Assembly (NCBI GenBank): GCA_015075365.1
Contig: JABTUN010000003.1
Coordinates: 789,060-853,059 of the forward strand
DNA length: 64,000 bases
Source: Verrucomicrobiaceae bacterium
GTDB taxonomy: Bacteria; Verrucomicrobiota; Verrucomicrobiia; Verrucomicrobiales; Verrucomicrobiaceae
Direction of reading: 5' to 3'
Position numbers and translations under genes: made by a program. A model generated the notes under the pieces. That model had not been told where the DNA came from. It searched no databases and saw nothing but the letters and a program-made list of their open reading frames with translations. Below, one piece after another: positions 17,341 through 26,159 of this stretch (positions are counted from its first letter, which is position 1; each line of letters starts with the position of its first letter).

Positions 17341-19491
17341 ATGTCCAACCCCAACTCCCCCAACCGCGAATTCCCACTTGAGCGCACCCGGAACATCGGG
17401 ATCTGCGCCCACATTGACGCGGGCAAGACGACTCTGACCGAGCGCATTCTTTTCTACACCGGTATGATCCACAAGATCGGCGAGGTGCATGACGGCGCGG
17501 CCACGACGGACTGGATGGAGCAGGAAAAGGAGCGTGGTATCACCATCACCTCCGCCGCTGTGACGGCGAAGTGGAAGCAGCTCAAGGAAGAGGGCATTTA
17601 TAAAACCCGCGAATTGGAAGACATTCGCGTCAACATCATCGACACCCCCGGCCACGTGGACTTCACCGCCGAGGTGGAGCGCTCCCTGCGCGTGCTGGAC
17701 GGCGCGATCTTTGTGCTTTGCGGCGTGGCTGGTGTGCAGCCGCAGTCTGAGACCGTCTATCGCCAGGCTGAAAAGTACGGCGTGCCCCGCATTGCCTTCG
17801 TGAACAAAATGGACCGCACGGGTGCGAATTTCGAACGCGTGGTCAAGGATGTCCGCGAAAAGCTCGGTGCTCCCGCCTTCCCGGTCCTCATTCCAATCGG
17901 TGCCGAGGACAACCTCATCGGCCAGATCGACGTGGTGAACCAAAAAGCGATCATTTACTCCGATGACGAGAAGTGGGGCTCCAAGTACACGGTGCGCGCC
18001 CTTGAAGGTGACGAAGTGGCGAAGGCCAAGGCTGCCTACGATGAGCTTTTGGACGCTGTTTGCAGCGCTGATGACGAACTCGGCATGATGTTCCTCGAAG
18101 AACAGCCGATCGGACCGAAGGAACTCAAAGCGGGTCTCCGTCGTGCGGTGATCGCCAACAAGATCATCCCGATGGCCGGCGGTTCCGCCTTCAAAAACAA
18201 AGGTGTCCAGTATCTTATCGATGCCGTGATCGACTACCTCCCGGGGCCGCTCGACATCGCGCCGCAGAAGGGCACTGTCGTGGATGAGCCCGATCAAGTC
18301 ATCGAAGCCATTCCGGACGACAACGGCAAGTTTATCGCCCTTGGTTTCAAGTTGTGGTCGGACAAGTTCGGCCGGCTCGTGTTCTTCCGCGTTTATTCCG
18401 GCTGCGTCAAAAAGGGTGACACGATTTACAACCCCCGCACCCGCAAGTCTGAGCGTGTGGGCCGCTTGATTCAGATCCAGGCCGCCGTTCACAAGGACAT
18501 CGATTGCTGCTACTCGGGTGACATCGCCGCTCTTGTGGGTGTGAAAGACGTTCGCACAGGGGACACCTTCTGTGATGAAAGCCTGGATGTTCAGCTTGAG
18601 CCGCCGACCTTCCCGGAACCTGTTATCTCAATGGCGGTCGAGCCGAAGACCAAGGGTGATCAGGAGCGCATGGCGAATGCACTTCAGCGCCTCTCGGAAG
18701 AAGATCCCACCTTCTTCGTCAAGACCGACGAGGAAACCGGCCAGACCATCATCGCCGGCATGGGCGAGCTTCACCTCGAAATCCTTTGCGACCGCCTCAA
18801 GCGCGAGCACAAGGTGGAAACGAACACCGGCAAGCCGCAGATCGCTTACCGCGAAACACTCACCAAGGAGGCCGATGGCGAAGGCAAACTGGTCAAGCAG
18901 TCGGGTGGTCGCGGTCAGTACGGCCACGTCGTCATCAAGGTTCGTCCTGGCGAGAAGGGTTCCGGCGTGGTTGTCGAAAACAAAGTCGTCGGCGGCACCA
19001 TTCCGAAGGAGTTCATCAACCCGGCGAAGGCTGGCTGCATGGAAGCCGCCCTCAATGGGGTGATCGCCGGCTACCCGGTGATCGACTTGCACATCGACCT
19101 CGTTGATGGATCCAGTCACGAAGTCGATTCCAACGAAAATGCCTTCAAGATGGCCGGCATCTTCGCTGTCAAAGACGCGCTCAAGAAAGCCAAGTGCATC
19201 CTGCTTGAGCCGATCATGGCTGTGGAGTGCACCACACCTGAGGATTACCAGGGTGACATCATGGGCGACCTCAACCGCCGTCGCGGCAAGATTCAGGGCA
19301 TGGACAGCCGCGGTGCCACCGCCATCCTTCGTGCCGAGGTGCCGCTTGCCGAGATGTTCGGTTACTCCACTGCCATCCGCACCCTCTCTTCCGGCCGTGC
19401 CAGCTACAGCATGCAGCCCAGCCACTTCGAGCAGGTTCCGCAGCAGATCGTCGATCAGATCGTCGAACAGCGCGGTGGTGGCAAATCCTGA
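17341..19491 (+). CDS. fusA: Translation elongation factor G
   Basis: EF-G is the GTPase that drives ribosomal translocation. The protein is 716 residues. G1 is AHIDAGKTTLTERIL, switch II/G3 is DTPGHVDFT, and G4 is FVNKMDRTGANF. Domain IV/V landmarks include RETLTKEADGEGKLVKQSGGRGQYGHV shortened here, GGTIPKEFINPAKAG and the C-terminal FGYSTAIRTLSSGRASYSM. It is a normal full-length bacterial enzyme. tuf, which usually follows fusA, is absent; rpsJ starts 43 bases downstream. Confidence 0.99.
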   Translation: MSNPNSPNREFPLERTRNIGICAHIDAGKTTLTERILFYTGMIHKIGEVHDGAATTDWMEQEKERGITITSAAVTAKWKQLKEEGIYKTRELEDIRVNIIDTPGHVDFTAEVERSLRVLDGAIFVLCGVAGVQPQSETVYRQAEKYGVPRIAFVNKMDRTGANFERVVKDVREKLGAPAFPVLIPIGAEDNLIGQIDVVNQKAIIYSDDEKWGSKYTVRALEGDEVAKAKAAYDELLDAVCSADDELGMMFLEEQPIGPKELKAGLRRAVIANKIIPMAGGSAFKNKGVQYLIDAVIDYLPGPLDIAPQKGTVVDEPDQVIEAIPDDNGKFIALGFKLWSDKFGRLVFFRVYSGCVKKGDTIYNPRTRKSERVGRLIQIQAAVHKDIDCCYSGDIAALVGVKDVRTGDTFCDESLDVQLEPPTFPEPVISMAVEPKTKGDQERMANALQRLSEEDPTFFVKTDEETGQTIIAGMGELHLEILCDRLKREHKVETNTGKPQIAYRETLTKEADGEGKLVKQSGGRGQYGHVVIKVRPGEKGSGVVVENKVVGGTIPKEFINPAKAGCMEAALNGVIAGYPVIDLHIDLVDGSSHEVDSNENAFKMAGIFAVKDALKKAKCILLEPIMAVECTTPEDYQGDIMGDLNRRRGKIQGMDSRGATAILRAEVPLAEMFGYSTAIRTLSSGRASYSMQPSHFEQVPQQIVDQIVEQRGGGKS

Positions 19492-19534
19492 CCTTTGACG
19501 CACACGAACCCACTTTAACCCAGCAGCAACTGTC

Positions 19535-19843
19535 ATGAACAATCAACGCATCCGCATCCGCCTCCGCGCGTATGACTACCGCGTGCTCGACAAGAGCACC
19601 GCCGATATCGTGGAGACCGCGAAGCGCACCGGCGCTCGCGTGGCCGGCCCCATCCCGCTGCCCACCCGCATCGAGAAATACACCGTGAACCGCTCCCCTC
19701 ATGTGGACAAGAAGTCCATGGACCAGTTTGAAATCCGCACCCACAAGCGCTTGCTCGACATCGTCGATCCCACGGCGCGCACGGTGGACGAGCTCAAGAA
19801 GCTCAACCTGCCCTCAGGCGTGGACATCACCATCAAGATCTAA
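19535..19843 (+). CDS. rpsJ: 30S ribosomal protein S10
   Basis: S10 is a head protein of the 30S subunit and a transcription antitermination factor (NusE). The protein is 102 residues, with RIRIRLRAYDYRVLDKS at the start, GPIPLPTRIEKYTVNRSPHVDKKS in the middle and LPSGVDITIKI at the end. It follows fusA directly and opens the S10 part of the merged operon. Confidence 0.99.
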   Translation: MNNQRIRIRLRAYDYRVLDKSTADIVETAKRTGARVAGPIPLPTRIEKYTVNRSPHVDKKSMDQFEIRTHKRLLDIVDPTARTVDELKKLNLPSGVDITIKI

Positions 19844-19885
19844 CCCGCGGCACGCACAACCCATTTCACACAGGAGGACAACGCA

Positions 19886-20536
19886 ATGAGTCTCGGATTG
19901 ATTGGCAAAAAACTCGGCATGACGAAGGTTTACACCGACAAAGGTGAGGCCGTGGCCGTCACAGTCGTCGATGTCAGCGGCAACACCGTCATCCAGGTGA
20001 AGCGCAGCGACGGCAAGGACAAGTACACCGCCGTCCAGGTTGGCTATGGCGACCAGAACAAGCCGGAGCGCATGACAAAGCCACTTCTCGGCCACTTCAA
20101 GAAGCATGGCGTCGAAAAGCCGAAGCGCATTGTGAAGGAGTTTCGCCTCACCGGCGATGACAAGCTTCCTGCCGCCGATGCGAAGCTGGACGCCAGCATT
20201 TTCACCAACGGCCAGGTCGTTGATGTCATCGGCAACACCAAGGGCAAGGGCTTCCAGGGCGTCGTGAAACGCTGGAATTTCTCCGGCCAGCCCGCCACCC
20301 ACGGTCACATGATGCACCGCCGGACCGGCTCCATCGGCTGCCGTCTCACCCCTGGTCTCGTCTGGAAAAACCAGAAGATGCCCGGTCATGACGGCACCAC
20401 CCGCTGCACCGTGCAGAATCTCGTTGTTGTCCAGAGCCGCCCGGAGGAGGGCGTGCTCCTCATCAAGGGCGCTCTCCCCGGAAACACCGGCAGCATCGTT
20501 GTCGTGCGCCCGGGCAAAAAAGCCGTCGCCAAATAA
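19886..20536 (+). CDS. rplC: 50S ribosomal protein L3
   Basis: L3 is an early 50S assembly protein near the peptidyl-transferase centre. The protein is 216 residues, starting SLGLIGKKLGMTKVYTDKG and containing GKGFQGVVKRWNFSGQPATHGHM and the MHRRTGSIG(C)R loop. A strong Shine-Dalgarno sequence (AGGAGG) lies 8 bases before the ATG, unlike most genes in this operon. Confidence 0.98.
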   Translation: MSLGLIGKKLGMTKVYTDKGEAVAVTVVDVSGNTVIQVKRSDGKDKYTAVQVGYGDQNKPERMTKPLLGHFKKHGVEKPKRIVKEFRLTGDDKLPAADAKLDASIFTNGQVVDVIGNTKGKGFQGVVKRWNFSGQPATHGHMMHRRTGSIGCRLTPGLVWKNQKMPGHDGTTRCTVQNLVVVQSRPEEGVLLIKGALPGNTGSIVVVRPGKKAVAK

Positions 20537-20554
20537 ACCTGGAGGAACTGAACC

Positions 20555-21166
20555 ATGTCCGCGCAAATCCTTTCCGCTGAGGCCGCCAAGGCCGCCAACA
20601 TCAACCTGACTGAGGGCCATAAGGGCTCCCAGGCCCTGCACGACACCGTCGTGGCCTACCGCGCCAACCGCCGTCAAGGCAATGCCCACACCAAGAACCG
20701 CTCCGAGGTGTCCGGCTCCGGTAAGAAGCTTTGGAACCAGAAGGGCACCGGCAACGCCCGCATGGGTTCCAAGCGCTCCCCCATCTGGAGTGGTGGCGGT
20801 GTCGTCTTCGGCCCGCGTAACACCACCATCTATGCCAAGAGCATCAACAAGGGGGCCAAAAAGCTCGCCCTGCGTGCCGCGCTCACCGCGCGCATCCTTG
20901 ATGGTGCCGTGCTGACCACCGGTGAGTTCATCGTAAGCGATGGCAAGACGAAGTCCTTTGTCTCCGCTGTCGAAAAGCTCACCAATGCCAAAAACGTCCT
21001 GCTGATTGGCAACAAGTTCGACGAACTCACCTTCCGCGCCGCGCGCAACGTCCAGAACGTCCAGCTCATGGCAGCCAGTGACGTGAACGCCGAGAACCTC
21101 CTTCGCTACCAGAGCATCGTTGTCGCTGGTGACGCCCTCCAAACACTTGCCCAGAGGACCGCATAA
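20555..21166 (+). CDS. rplD: 50S ribosomal protein L4
   Basis: L4 lines the exit tunnel and in many bacteria autoregulates the S10 operon. The protein is 203 residues and contains the diagnostic VAYRANRRQGNAHTKNRSEVSGSGKKLWNQKGTGNARMG region (key parts RANRRQG, KLWNQKGTG), the central RAALTARI and the C-terminal LLRYQSIVVAGDAL. GGAGG precedes the start. It is coupled to rplW, whose ATG begins one base after this stop. Confidence 0.98.
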   Translation: MSAQILSAEAAKAANINLTEGHKGSQALHDTVVAYRANRRQGNAHTKNRSEVSGSGKKLWNQKGTGNARMGSKRSPIWSGGGVVFGPRNTTIYAKSINKGAKKLALRAALTARILDGAVLTTGEFIVSDGKTKSFVSAVEKLTNAKNVLLIGNKFDELTFRAARNVQNVQLMAASDVNAENLLRYQSIVVAGDALQTLAQRTA

Positions 21167-21167
21167 T

Positions 21168-21452
21168 ATGAGAGACCTGCACAAAGTCATCCAGACCATC
21201 CGCCTCAGCGAGAAGGCCACCCTTCTCGGCGAGAAGAACAACGAGTACGTCTTCAAAGTGGACACCGAGGCCACGAAGATCGACATCAAGCATGCGATCG
21301 AGAAGCTCTTTGGCAAAAAAGTCGTCGGTGTCCGCACCTCCAACGTCTCCGGCAAGGCCAAGCGCGAGCGCCGGGCCGACTACGGCCGCACCAACCACTG
21401 GAAGAAAGCCATCGTCCGTCTCAAAGAGGGCGAAAAAATCGACCTCGCATAA
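21168..21452 (+). CDS. rplW: 50S ribosomal protein L23
   Basis: L23 sits at the tunnel exit and docks trigger factor and SRP. The protein is 94 residues from the ATG at 21168: LHKVIQTIRLSEKATLL, ATKIDIKHAIEKLFGKKVVGV and the basic loop GKAKRERRADYGRTNHWKKAIV. The longer upstream frame overlaps rplD and is rejected. GAGGA lies about 8 bases upstream. Confidence 0.97.
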   Translation: MRDLHKVIQTIRLSEKATLLGEKNNEYVFKVDTEATKIDIKHAIEKLFGKKVVGVRTSNVSGKAKRERRADYGRTNHWKKAIVRLKEGEKIDLA

Positions 21453-21493
21453 TCCGCCCGCACTGAAGGCAACCCTTTAACCTACCGCACACC

Positions 21494-22330
21494 ATGGCGC
21501 TGAAAACATTCAAGCCCAACACCCCGAGCAACCGCTACAAGGAGTGGAACTCGTTTGACGAGATCACAAAGGATCATCCGCAGAAGTCCCTCACGGTGGG
21601 GCTGCGACGTTCCGGCGGACGCAACAACACCGGCCGCATCACCTGTCGTCACGTCGGTGGCGGCCATGACAAGCGCTACCGCCTCATCGACTTCAAGCGC
21701 GCCCGTCGTGACGAGGCGGCCAAGGTCATCGGTATCGAGTACGACCCGAATCGCAGCGCCCGTATCGCCCTCGTCGAGTACAAGGACGGTGAACGCGCCT
21801 ACATCCTGGCCCCGAGCGCCCTCCAGGTCGGTTCTTCCGTCATCGCCGGTGAGAAAGCCGCGCCAGAGGTCGGAAACGCCCTCCCGTTGAGCAAAATCCC
21901 CCTCGGCACCAGCATTCACAACATTGAACTCGTCCCTGGACGCGGTGGTGTCGTGGCCCGCGCCGCCGGTCAGGCCGCCGTGCTTTCCAACCGCGAAGGC
22001 GATTACGCCCTCGTGCGCATGCCCTCTGGTGAAATCCGCAAGATCCTCGCCAAGTGCTACGCCACGATCGGTCAGGTCGGCAACATCGAGCACATGAATG
22101 TCGTCTCGGGCAAGGCCGGCCGCACCCGCTGGCAGGGCGTCCGCCCGACGGTGCGTGGCATGTGCATGAACCCGATCGACCACCCGAACGGTGGTGGTGA
22201 GGGCCGCTCGAAGTCCGGCGGTGGCCGCCAGCACCTCCTCAGCCCGTGGGGCCACGCCAAGGGTGAGAAGACCCGTGACCCGAAGAAGGCCACAGGCAAG
22301 CTCATCGTCCAGCACCGCAAAGCGAAGTAA
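21494..22330 (+). CDS. rplB: 50S ribosomal protein L2
   Basis: L2 is required for peptidyl transferase activity and subunit association. The protein is 278 residues, with LRRSGGRNNTGRITCRHVGGGHDKRYR near the N-terminus (key parts GGRNNTGRIT, GGGHKR-like), the central IELVPGRGGVVARAAGQAAVL and the C-terminal VRPTVRGMCMNPIDHPNGGGEGRS with HPWG-type LLSPWGHAKG. Standard length. Confidence 0.99.
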   Translation: MALKTFKPNTPSNRYKEWNSFDEITKDHPQKSLTVGLRRSGGRNNTGRITCRHVGGGHDKRYRLIDFKRARRDEAAKVIGIEYDPNRSARIALVEYKDGERAYILAPSALQVGSSVIAGEKAAPEVGNALPLSKIPLGTSIHNIELVPGRGGVVARAAGQAAVLSNREGDYALVRMPSGEIRKILAKCYATIGQVGNIEHMNVVSGKAGRTRWQGVRPTVRGMCMNPIDHPNGGGEGRSKSGGGRQHLLSPWGHAKGEKTRDPKKATGKLIVQHRKAK

Positions 22331-22351
22331 TCCAATCTTTCTCCGATCCTT

Positions 22352-22633
22352 ATGGCACGTTCTCTGAAAAAAGGCCCCTTCATTCAGCAAGCCCTCCTCG
22401 ACAAGGTGGACAAGATGAATGAATCCAAAGGCGGCAAGCGCCCGATCAAGACCTGGGCTCGTTCCTCCATGATCACCCCCGACCTCGTCGGTCACACTTT
22501 CCTCGTGCACAACGGCAAGGATTTTGTGTCCGTCTATGTCACGGAAAACATGGTCGGCCACCGCCTCGGCGAATTCGCCCTGACCCGCATCTTCAAGTCC
22601 CACGGTGCCGTCACCGTCAAGGCTGCCAAGTAA
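22352..22633 (+). CDS. rpsS: 30S ribosomal protein S19
   Basis: S19 binds the 30S head next to S13. The protein is 93 residues: ARSLKKGPFIQQALLDKVD, IKTWARSSMITPDLVGHTF, VYVTENMVGHRLGEFALTR. The next gene is not rplV but an exported coiled-coil protein that starts 20 bases after this stop. Confidence 0.98.
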   Translation: MARSLKKGPFIQQALLDKVDKMNESKGGKRPIKTWARSSMITPDLVGHTFLVHNGKDFVSVYVTENMVGHRLGEFALTRIFKSHGAVTVKAAK

Positions 22634-22652
22634 TCCCATTCGCACCCGCTTC

Positions 22653-23438
22653 ATGTCGATCCTCGCTCCAGTCCGCATCGCGCTCTTGCTGCTCTTCGCA
22701 GCGGGTGTGACGGCGCGCGCGCAGCAGGATCTCGAGATGCGGGAGTTGCTCACCAACCTGTCCATCGCCGCGCAAAAGATTCAGGCGCTCGAGGCGGATG
22801 CGGCGTCCGCCAGGATCAAAAATGATGCCTTGGCCCAGTCCGCTGCCGCCGCGAACAACGAGGCTTCTGAACTCCGGGACCGCTATGAAAAACTGCGCGG
22901 TCTTCTCGAAGGCTTGGGCATCAGCGCCTTGGAAACTTCCAAGGACCAGGCCCAGGAGCGCCTCCTTGCCGCGATCAGCGACCTCCGCATTGTCAAACAG
23001 CAGCGCGATGAACTGGCTCAGTCCCTGCTTGAAGTCGCCGAGGCCAGCGTCGCCCTCGCCCGCACCTCTCCCAATGCGGACCCTGCCGCGGCCGACCGTC
23101 TGAACAAGGTGCTCTCCCGCGCCGACCAAGTGCTCAGCAGCCTGGGTGCCAGCAACCCTGCCGAACTAGCCGCCACGCCGGCAGATCTCCAAAACGCTCG
23201 CGTCGTCTCGCTGAAGCCCGAGCTCGGGATCGCGGTCCTGAACATCGGCATGAAGGACGGCGTGAAGCCCGGCATGCCCTTTGAAATCTTCCGTGAGGAC
23301 AAGCCTGTGGCCAAGGTGCTGATCACCGAGGTCCGCAACTCTGTCGCAGGTGCCATTGTCCAGGAACTCGCCAACACCGCTGATCCCGTCCGTGTCGGGG
23401 ATCGCGGCCGTGCCGATACCTCCGCCAAATCTCTCTAA
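22653..23438 (+). CDS. Exported coiled-coil protein embedded between rpsS and rplV
   Basis: The protein is 261 residues. A signal peptide (VRIALLLLFAAGVTARAQQ) is followed by a long heptad-rich helix (about residues 25-150: NLSIAAQKIQALEADAASA, NNEASELRDRYEKLRGLLEG, LRIVKQQRDELAQSLLEV). A compact C-terminal domain (about 185-255) contains LKPELGIAVLNIGMKDGVKPGMPFEIFR and VAKVLITEVRNSVAGAIV, resembling small beta-barrel domains of cell-envelope proteins. The ATG at 22653 is chosen because it begins the signal peptide. It has no ribosomal feature, yet it sits in the operon with only 19 and 29 bases to its neighbours, so it must be co-transcribed. Function unknown; envelope scaffold is a guess. 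Confidence 0.85.
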   Translation: MSILAPVRIALLLLFAAGVTARAQQDLEMRELLTNLSIAAQKIQALEADAASARIKNDALAQSAAAANNEASELRDRYEKLRGLLEGLGISALETSKDQAQERLLAAISDLRIVKQQRDELAQSLLEVAEASVALARTSPNADPAAADRLNKVLSRADQVLSSLGASNPAELAATPADLQNARVVSLKPELGIAVLNIGMKDGVKPGMPFEIFREDKPVAKVLITEVRNSVAGAIVQELANTADPVRVGDRGRADTSAKSL

Positions 23439-23467
23439 CCACACGTCACGCAGCCTACCACCCGGTT

Positions 23468-23884
23468 ATGTCCGCCCCCACCGTCCGCTCTGTCATCAAA
23501 TACGCCCGGATTTCTCCGCAGAAAGCCCGTCAGGTCACCCGCGCCATCACAGGCATGCCGGTCAGCCAGGCACTCAGTGTACTCGACTTCACTCCGAAAA
23601 AAGGTGCTTTCCTCGTCGGCAAGGCCCTGCGCTCCGCTGTCGCCAACGCTGAGAACAATCACGAACTCGACGCCAGCGACATGATCGTCACCAGCGCCAC
23701 GAGCACGACGGGTCCCTCCCTCAGCCGCATCATGCCGCGTGCCCGCGGCTCCGCTGCCCCGATCAAGAAGCGCATGACCCACATCACCGTGGTCATCGGT
23801 CCGAAGCCCGAGGAAAAAGCCTCTGATGAGGCTAAAGCTGCCAAAAAGCCGGCCAGGAAGAAAGCCGCCAAAGTTTCCGAGTAA
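23468..23884 (+). CDS. rplV: 50S ribosomal protein L22 with basic C-terminal tail
   Basis: L22 lines the exit tunnel. The protein is 138 residues. The L22 core (VRSVIKYARISPQKARQVTRAI, GKALRSAVANAENNHELDA, RIMPRARGSAAPIKKRMTHITVVI) ends near residue 115. It is followed by a lysine/alanine-rich extension (KAAKKPARKKAAKV) not found in the shorter E. coli protein. It restores ribosomal gene order after the inserted coiled-coil gene. Confidence 0.98.
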   Translation: MSAPTVRSVIKYARISPQKARQVTRAITGMPVSQALSVLDFTPKKGAFLVGKALRSAVANAENNHELDASDMIVTSATSTTGPSLSRIMPRARGSAAPIKKRMTHITVVIGPKPEEKASDEAKAAKKPARKKAAKVSE

Positions 23885-23917
23885 ACCACCACGCCACCTC
23901 CGCAACCGCATCATTTT

Positions 23918-24703
23918 ATGGGACAAAAAGTCAATCCAATCGGTTTCCGCCTCGCCGTCAGCAAAGACTGGCGCTCCAAGTGGTATGCTCCGAAAAAGGA
24001 ATTCGCCGACTCGCTTCATGCCGACATTGAGATCCGCCGGTATCTCAAGGAAAAGCTCATGCAGGCTGCGCTCTCGAAGATCGTCATCGAACGCGCGTGG
24101 AACCAGGTGCGTGTGACCCTTCACACTGCCCGCCCGGGCCTCGTGATCGGCCGCAAGGGCCAGGAAATCGAGGTGATGAGCCAGAAGATCTCCGAAATGT
24201 GCGGCGGTCGCCAGGTGAAGATCGACATCTTCGAGATCAAGCAGCCAGAACTCGACGCCCAGCTCGTCGCCGAGGCTGTCACGGTCCAGCTTGAGCGCCG
24301 TATCTCCTTCCGTCGCGCCATGAAACGCGCCGTGCAGACCGCCATGGACATGGGTGCTGAGGGCATCCGTATCCGCGTGGCCGGCCGTCTGGGCGGTGCG
24401 GATATCGCCCGCGCCGAATGGTACCGCCAGGGCAAGGTGCCTCTCCAGACCCTGCGCATCCCGATCGACTATGGCTTTGCCGAGGCCCGGACCGTGTACG
24501 GCATCATCGGCTGCAAAGTGTGGCTCAACCGTGGCAACGCCCCCGAGACCTCCCGTCCTCAGGGTGACCGCCGCCCGCGTGGTGAGCGCAGGGACCGCGC
24601 CCCCGGCGCTCCGGGAGTCGGCCCTCGTGGCGGTGCCCGCCGCGCCCCGCGCGCTGCGGAATCTGAAGCAGCCCCTGCTCCCGAAGCCGTTCCTGCCGCG
24701 TAA
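23918..24703 (+). CDS. rpsC: 30S ribosomal protein S3 with Arg/Gly/Pro-rich C-terminal extension
   Basis: S3 forms part of the mRNA entry channel. The protein is 261 residues. The conserved body (MGQKVNPIGFRLAVSKDWRS, the KH-type VIGRKGQEIEVMSQ, and ARAEWYRQGKVPLQTLR with YGFAEARTVYGIIGCKVW) ends near residue 205. The remaining ~55 residues are low complexity (RPQGDRRPRGERRDRAPG, then alanine/proline-rich), a disordered tail longer than in E. coli S3. Confidence 0.98.
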   Translation: MGQKVNPIGFRLAVSKDWRSKWYAPKKEFADSLHADIEIRRYLKEKLMQAALSKIVIERAWNQVRVTLHTARPGLVIGRKGQEIEVMSQKISEMCGGRQVKIDIFEIKQPELDAQLVAEAVTVQLERRISFRRAMKRAVQTAMDMGAEGIRIRVAGRLGGADIARAEWYRQGKVPLQTLRIPIDYGFAEARTVYGIIGCKVWLNRGNAPETSRPQGDRRPRGERRDRAPGAPGVGPRGGARRAPRAAESEAAPAPEAVPAA

Positions 24704-24768
24704 GCACCCCAGGACCTCGTGTTTGACCCGCCGGACTTGAAATCAAGAATCTCAACTCGTAAATCCCA

Positions 24769-25191
24769 ATGGCACTCCTTCCCAGCAGAGTAAAATATCG
24801 CAAGCAGCAACGCGGCAACCGCGGCGGCATCGCCACTAGCGGCAACAAGCTCGACTTCGGCGAGTTCGGACTTCAGACGCTTGAGCGCGGCTGGATCAAG
24901 AACAACCACATCGAAGCCTGCCGCGTGGCCATCACCCGCTTCCTCAAGCGCAAGGGCAAGGTCTTCTGCCGCATTTTCCCGCACAAGCCCGTCACGCAGC
25001 GTCCGCCGGAAGTCCGAATGGGCAAAGGCAAGGGGTCCCCGGAGTTTTGGGTGGCCGTGGTGCTGCCAGGGCACATGCTGTTCGAGATCTCCGGCGTCAA
25101 CGAGGCCACGGCTCGCGAGGCCTGCCGCCTCGCCGCCAACAAGATGGGACTGCGCATGCGCTTTGTGTCCCGTGAGTCCCTTCACAAATAA
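24769..25191 (+). CDS. rplP: 50S ribosomal protein L16
   Basis: L16 organises the A-site region of the 50S subunit. The protein is 140 residues, starting LLPSRVKYRKQQRGNRGG and containing FGEFGLQTLERGWIKNNHIEACRVAI, FPHKPVTQRPPEVRMGKGKGSPEFWVAVV and AREACRLAANKMGLRMRFV. The 39-base gap to rpmC carries short iterations of GAACTGAGAACCGCGAACCG. Confidence 0.98.
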   Translation: MALLPSRVKYRKQQRGNRGGIATSGNKLDFGEFGLQTLERGWIKNNHIEACRVAITRFLKRKGKVFCRIFPHKPVTQRPPEVRMGKGKGSPEFWVAVVLPGHMLFEISGVNEATAREACRLAANKMGLRMRFVSRESLHK

Positions 25192-25198
25192 GCAACGG

Positions 25199-25228
25199 CG
25201 AACTGAGAACCGCGAACCGCGAACTGAA
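25199..25228. repeat. Short tandem iteration in the rplP-rpmC gap
   Basis: The 39-base gap between rplP and rpmC is mostly iterations of GCGAACTGAGAAC and CGCGAACC words. It contains no ribosome-binding site for rpmC. Its role is unknown; it may be a minor interspersed repeat. Confidence 0.4.
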
Positions 25229-25230
25229 CC

Positions 25231-25443
25231 ATGAAGATCAAAGAACTCCGTGAATCCACCGTCGAAGAGCTTTCCGCGCGTCGTCGCGAGCTCAAGCAGG
25301 AGGCCCTCAACCTCCGCATCCAGCAGCAGAGCGGCCAGCTTGAAAATCCTTCACGCCTGAAGCTCATCCGCCGCGAGATCGCCCGCATCGAAACCATCAT
25401 CACGGACCGCTCCCGCGCCGCCGCCGTCAAGAAGGCCGCGTAA
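25231..25443 (+). CDS. rpmC: 50S ribosomal protein L29
   Basis: L29 is a small helical-hairpin protein at the tunnel exit. The protein is 70 residues: KIKELRESTVEELSARRREL, EALNLRIQQQSGQLENPSRLKLIRREIARIETI. Normal size and position between rplP and rpsQ. Confidence 0.97.
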   Translation: MKIKELRESTVEELSARRRELKQEALNLRIQQQSGQLENPSRLKLIRREIARIETIITDRSRAAAVKKAA

Positions 25444-25474
25444 CCGCCTCTAGAACCCCTTTTCACCCGAATCC

Positions 25475-25756
25475 ATGAGCGAGACCGCCTCCGCCCCCGC
25501 CCCTACCGCCAAGAAGCCCGTGCAGAAGACGCGCGTCGGCGTCGTCACCTCCGACAAGATGAACAAGACAATTGTCGTCGAGGTCGAGCGCCGCGTGCCC
25601 CACCCCCGTTTCAAAAAAATCGTCCGTAAGACCTCCAAGTTTTACGCCCACGACGAGAGCGAGCAGGCCAAGGAGGGGGACAAGGTGCTCATCGCCGAGA
25701 CAAAGCCTCTTTCCAAGCTCAAGCGCTGGTCGCTTGTCGAAGTTCTCAAACACTAA
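25475..25756 (+). CDS. rpsQ: 30S ribosomal protein S17
   Basis: S17 is a primary 16S rRNA binder. The protein is 93 residues. The OB-fold core VGVVTSDKMNKTIVVEVERRVPHPRFKKIVRKTSKFYAHDE and the C-terminal PLSKLKRWSLVEVLKH are diagnostic. An alanine/proline-rich N-terminal extension of about 20 residues (SETASAPAPTAKKPVQKTR) precedes the core. Confidence 0.97.
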   Translation: MSETASAPAPTAKKPVQKTRVGVVTSDKMNKTIVVEVERRVPHPRFKKIVRKTSKFYAHDESEQAKEGDKVLIAETKPLSKLKRWSLVEVLKH

Positions 25757-25786
25757 CCCTTCACCACTTCCCAGGAGGACCGTCTT

Positions 25787-26155
25787 ATGCTGCAAATGGA
25801 ATCTGAAATCCCGGTGGCCGACAACACCGGCGCCCGCAAGGCCGAGATGATCGGTGTGCTCGGCAAAAAGAACACCCGCTTCGCCTTTGTGGGTGACATC
25901 ATCACCGCCCACATCCGTGAATCGACCCCCACCGCCGCCGTGAAGAAGGGCGAGGTCGTCCGCGCTGTGGTCGTGCGCACCGCGCACCCCATCCGCCGCA
26001 ATGACGGTTCCATCCTTCGTTTCGACAAAAACGCCATTGTCATCATCGACAAGGACAACAACCCCAAGGGAACCCGCATCTTCGGCCCTGTCGCCCGCGA
26101 ACTGCGCGACAAAAACTTCATGAAGATCGTCTCCCTCGCCCCCGAAGTGCTGTAA
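25787..26155 (+). CDS. rplN: 50S ribosomal protein L14
   Basis: L14 contacts 16S rRNA in an intersubunit bridge. The protein is 122 residues: MLQMESEIPVADNTGARKAEMI, GDIITAHIRESTPTAAVKKGEVVRAVVVRT, GTRIFGPVARELRDKNFMKIVSLAPEVL. A strong AGGAGG lies 8 bases upstream of the start. Confidence 0.98.
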   Translation: MLQMESEIPVADNTGARKAEMIGVLGKKNTRFAFVGDIITAHIRESTPTAAVKKGEVVRAVVVRTAHPIRRNDGSILRFDKNAIVIIDKDNNPKGTRIFGPVARELRDKNFMKIVSLAPEVL

Positions 26156-26159
26156 TCAC

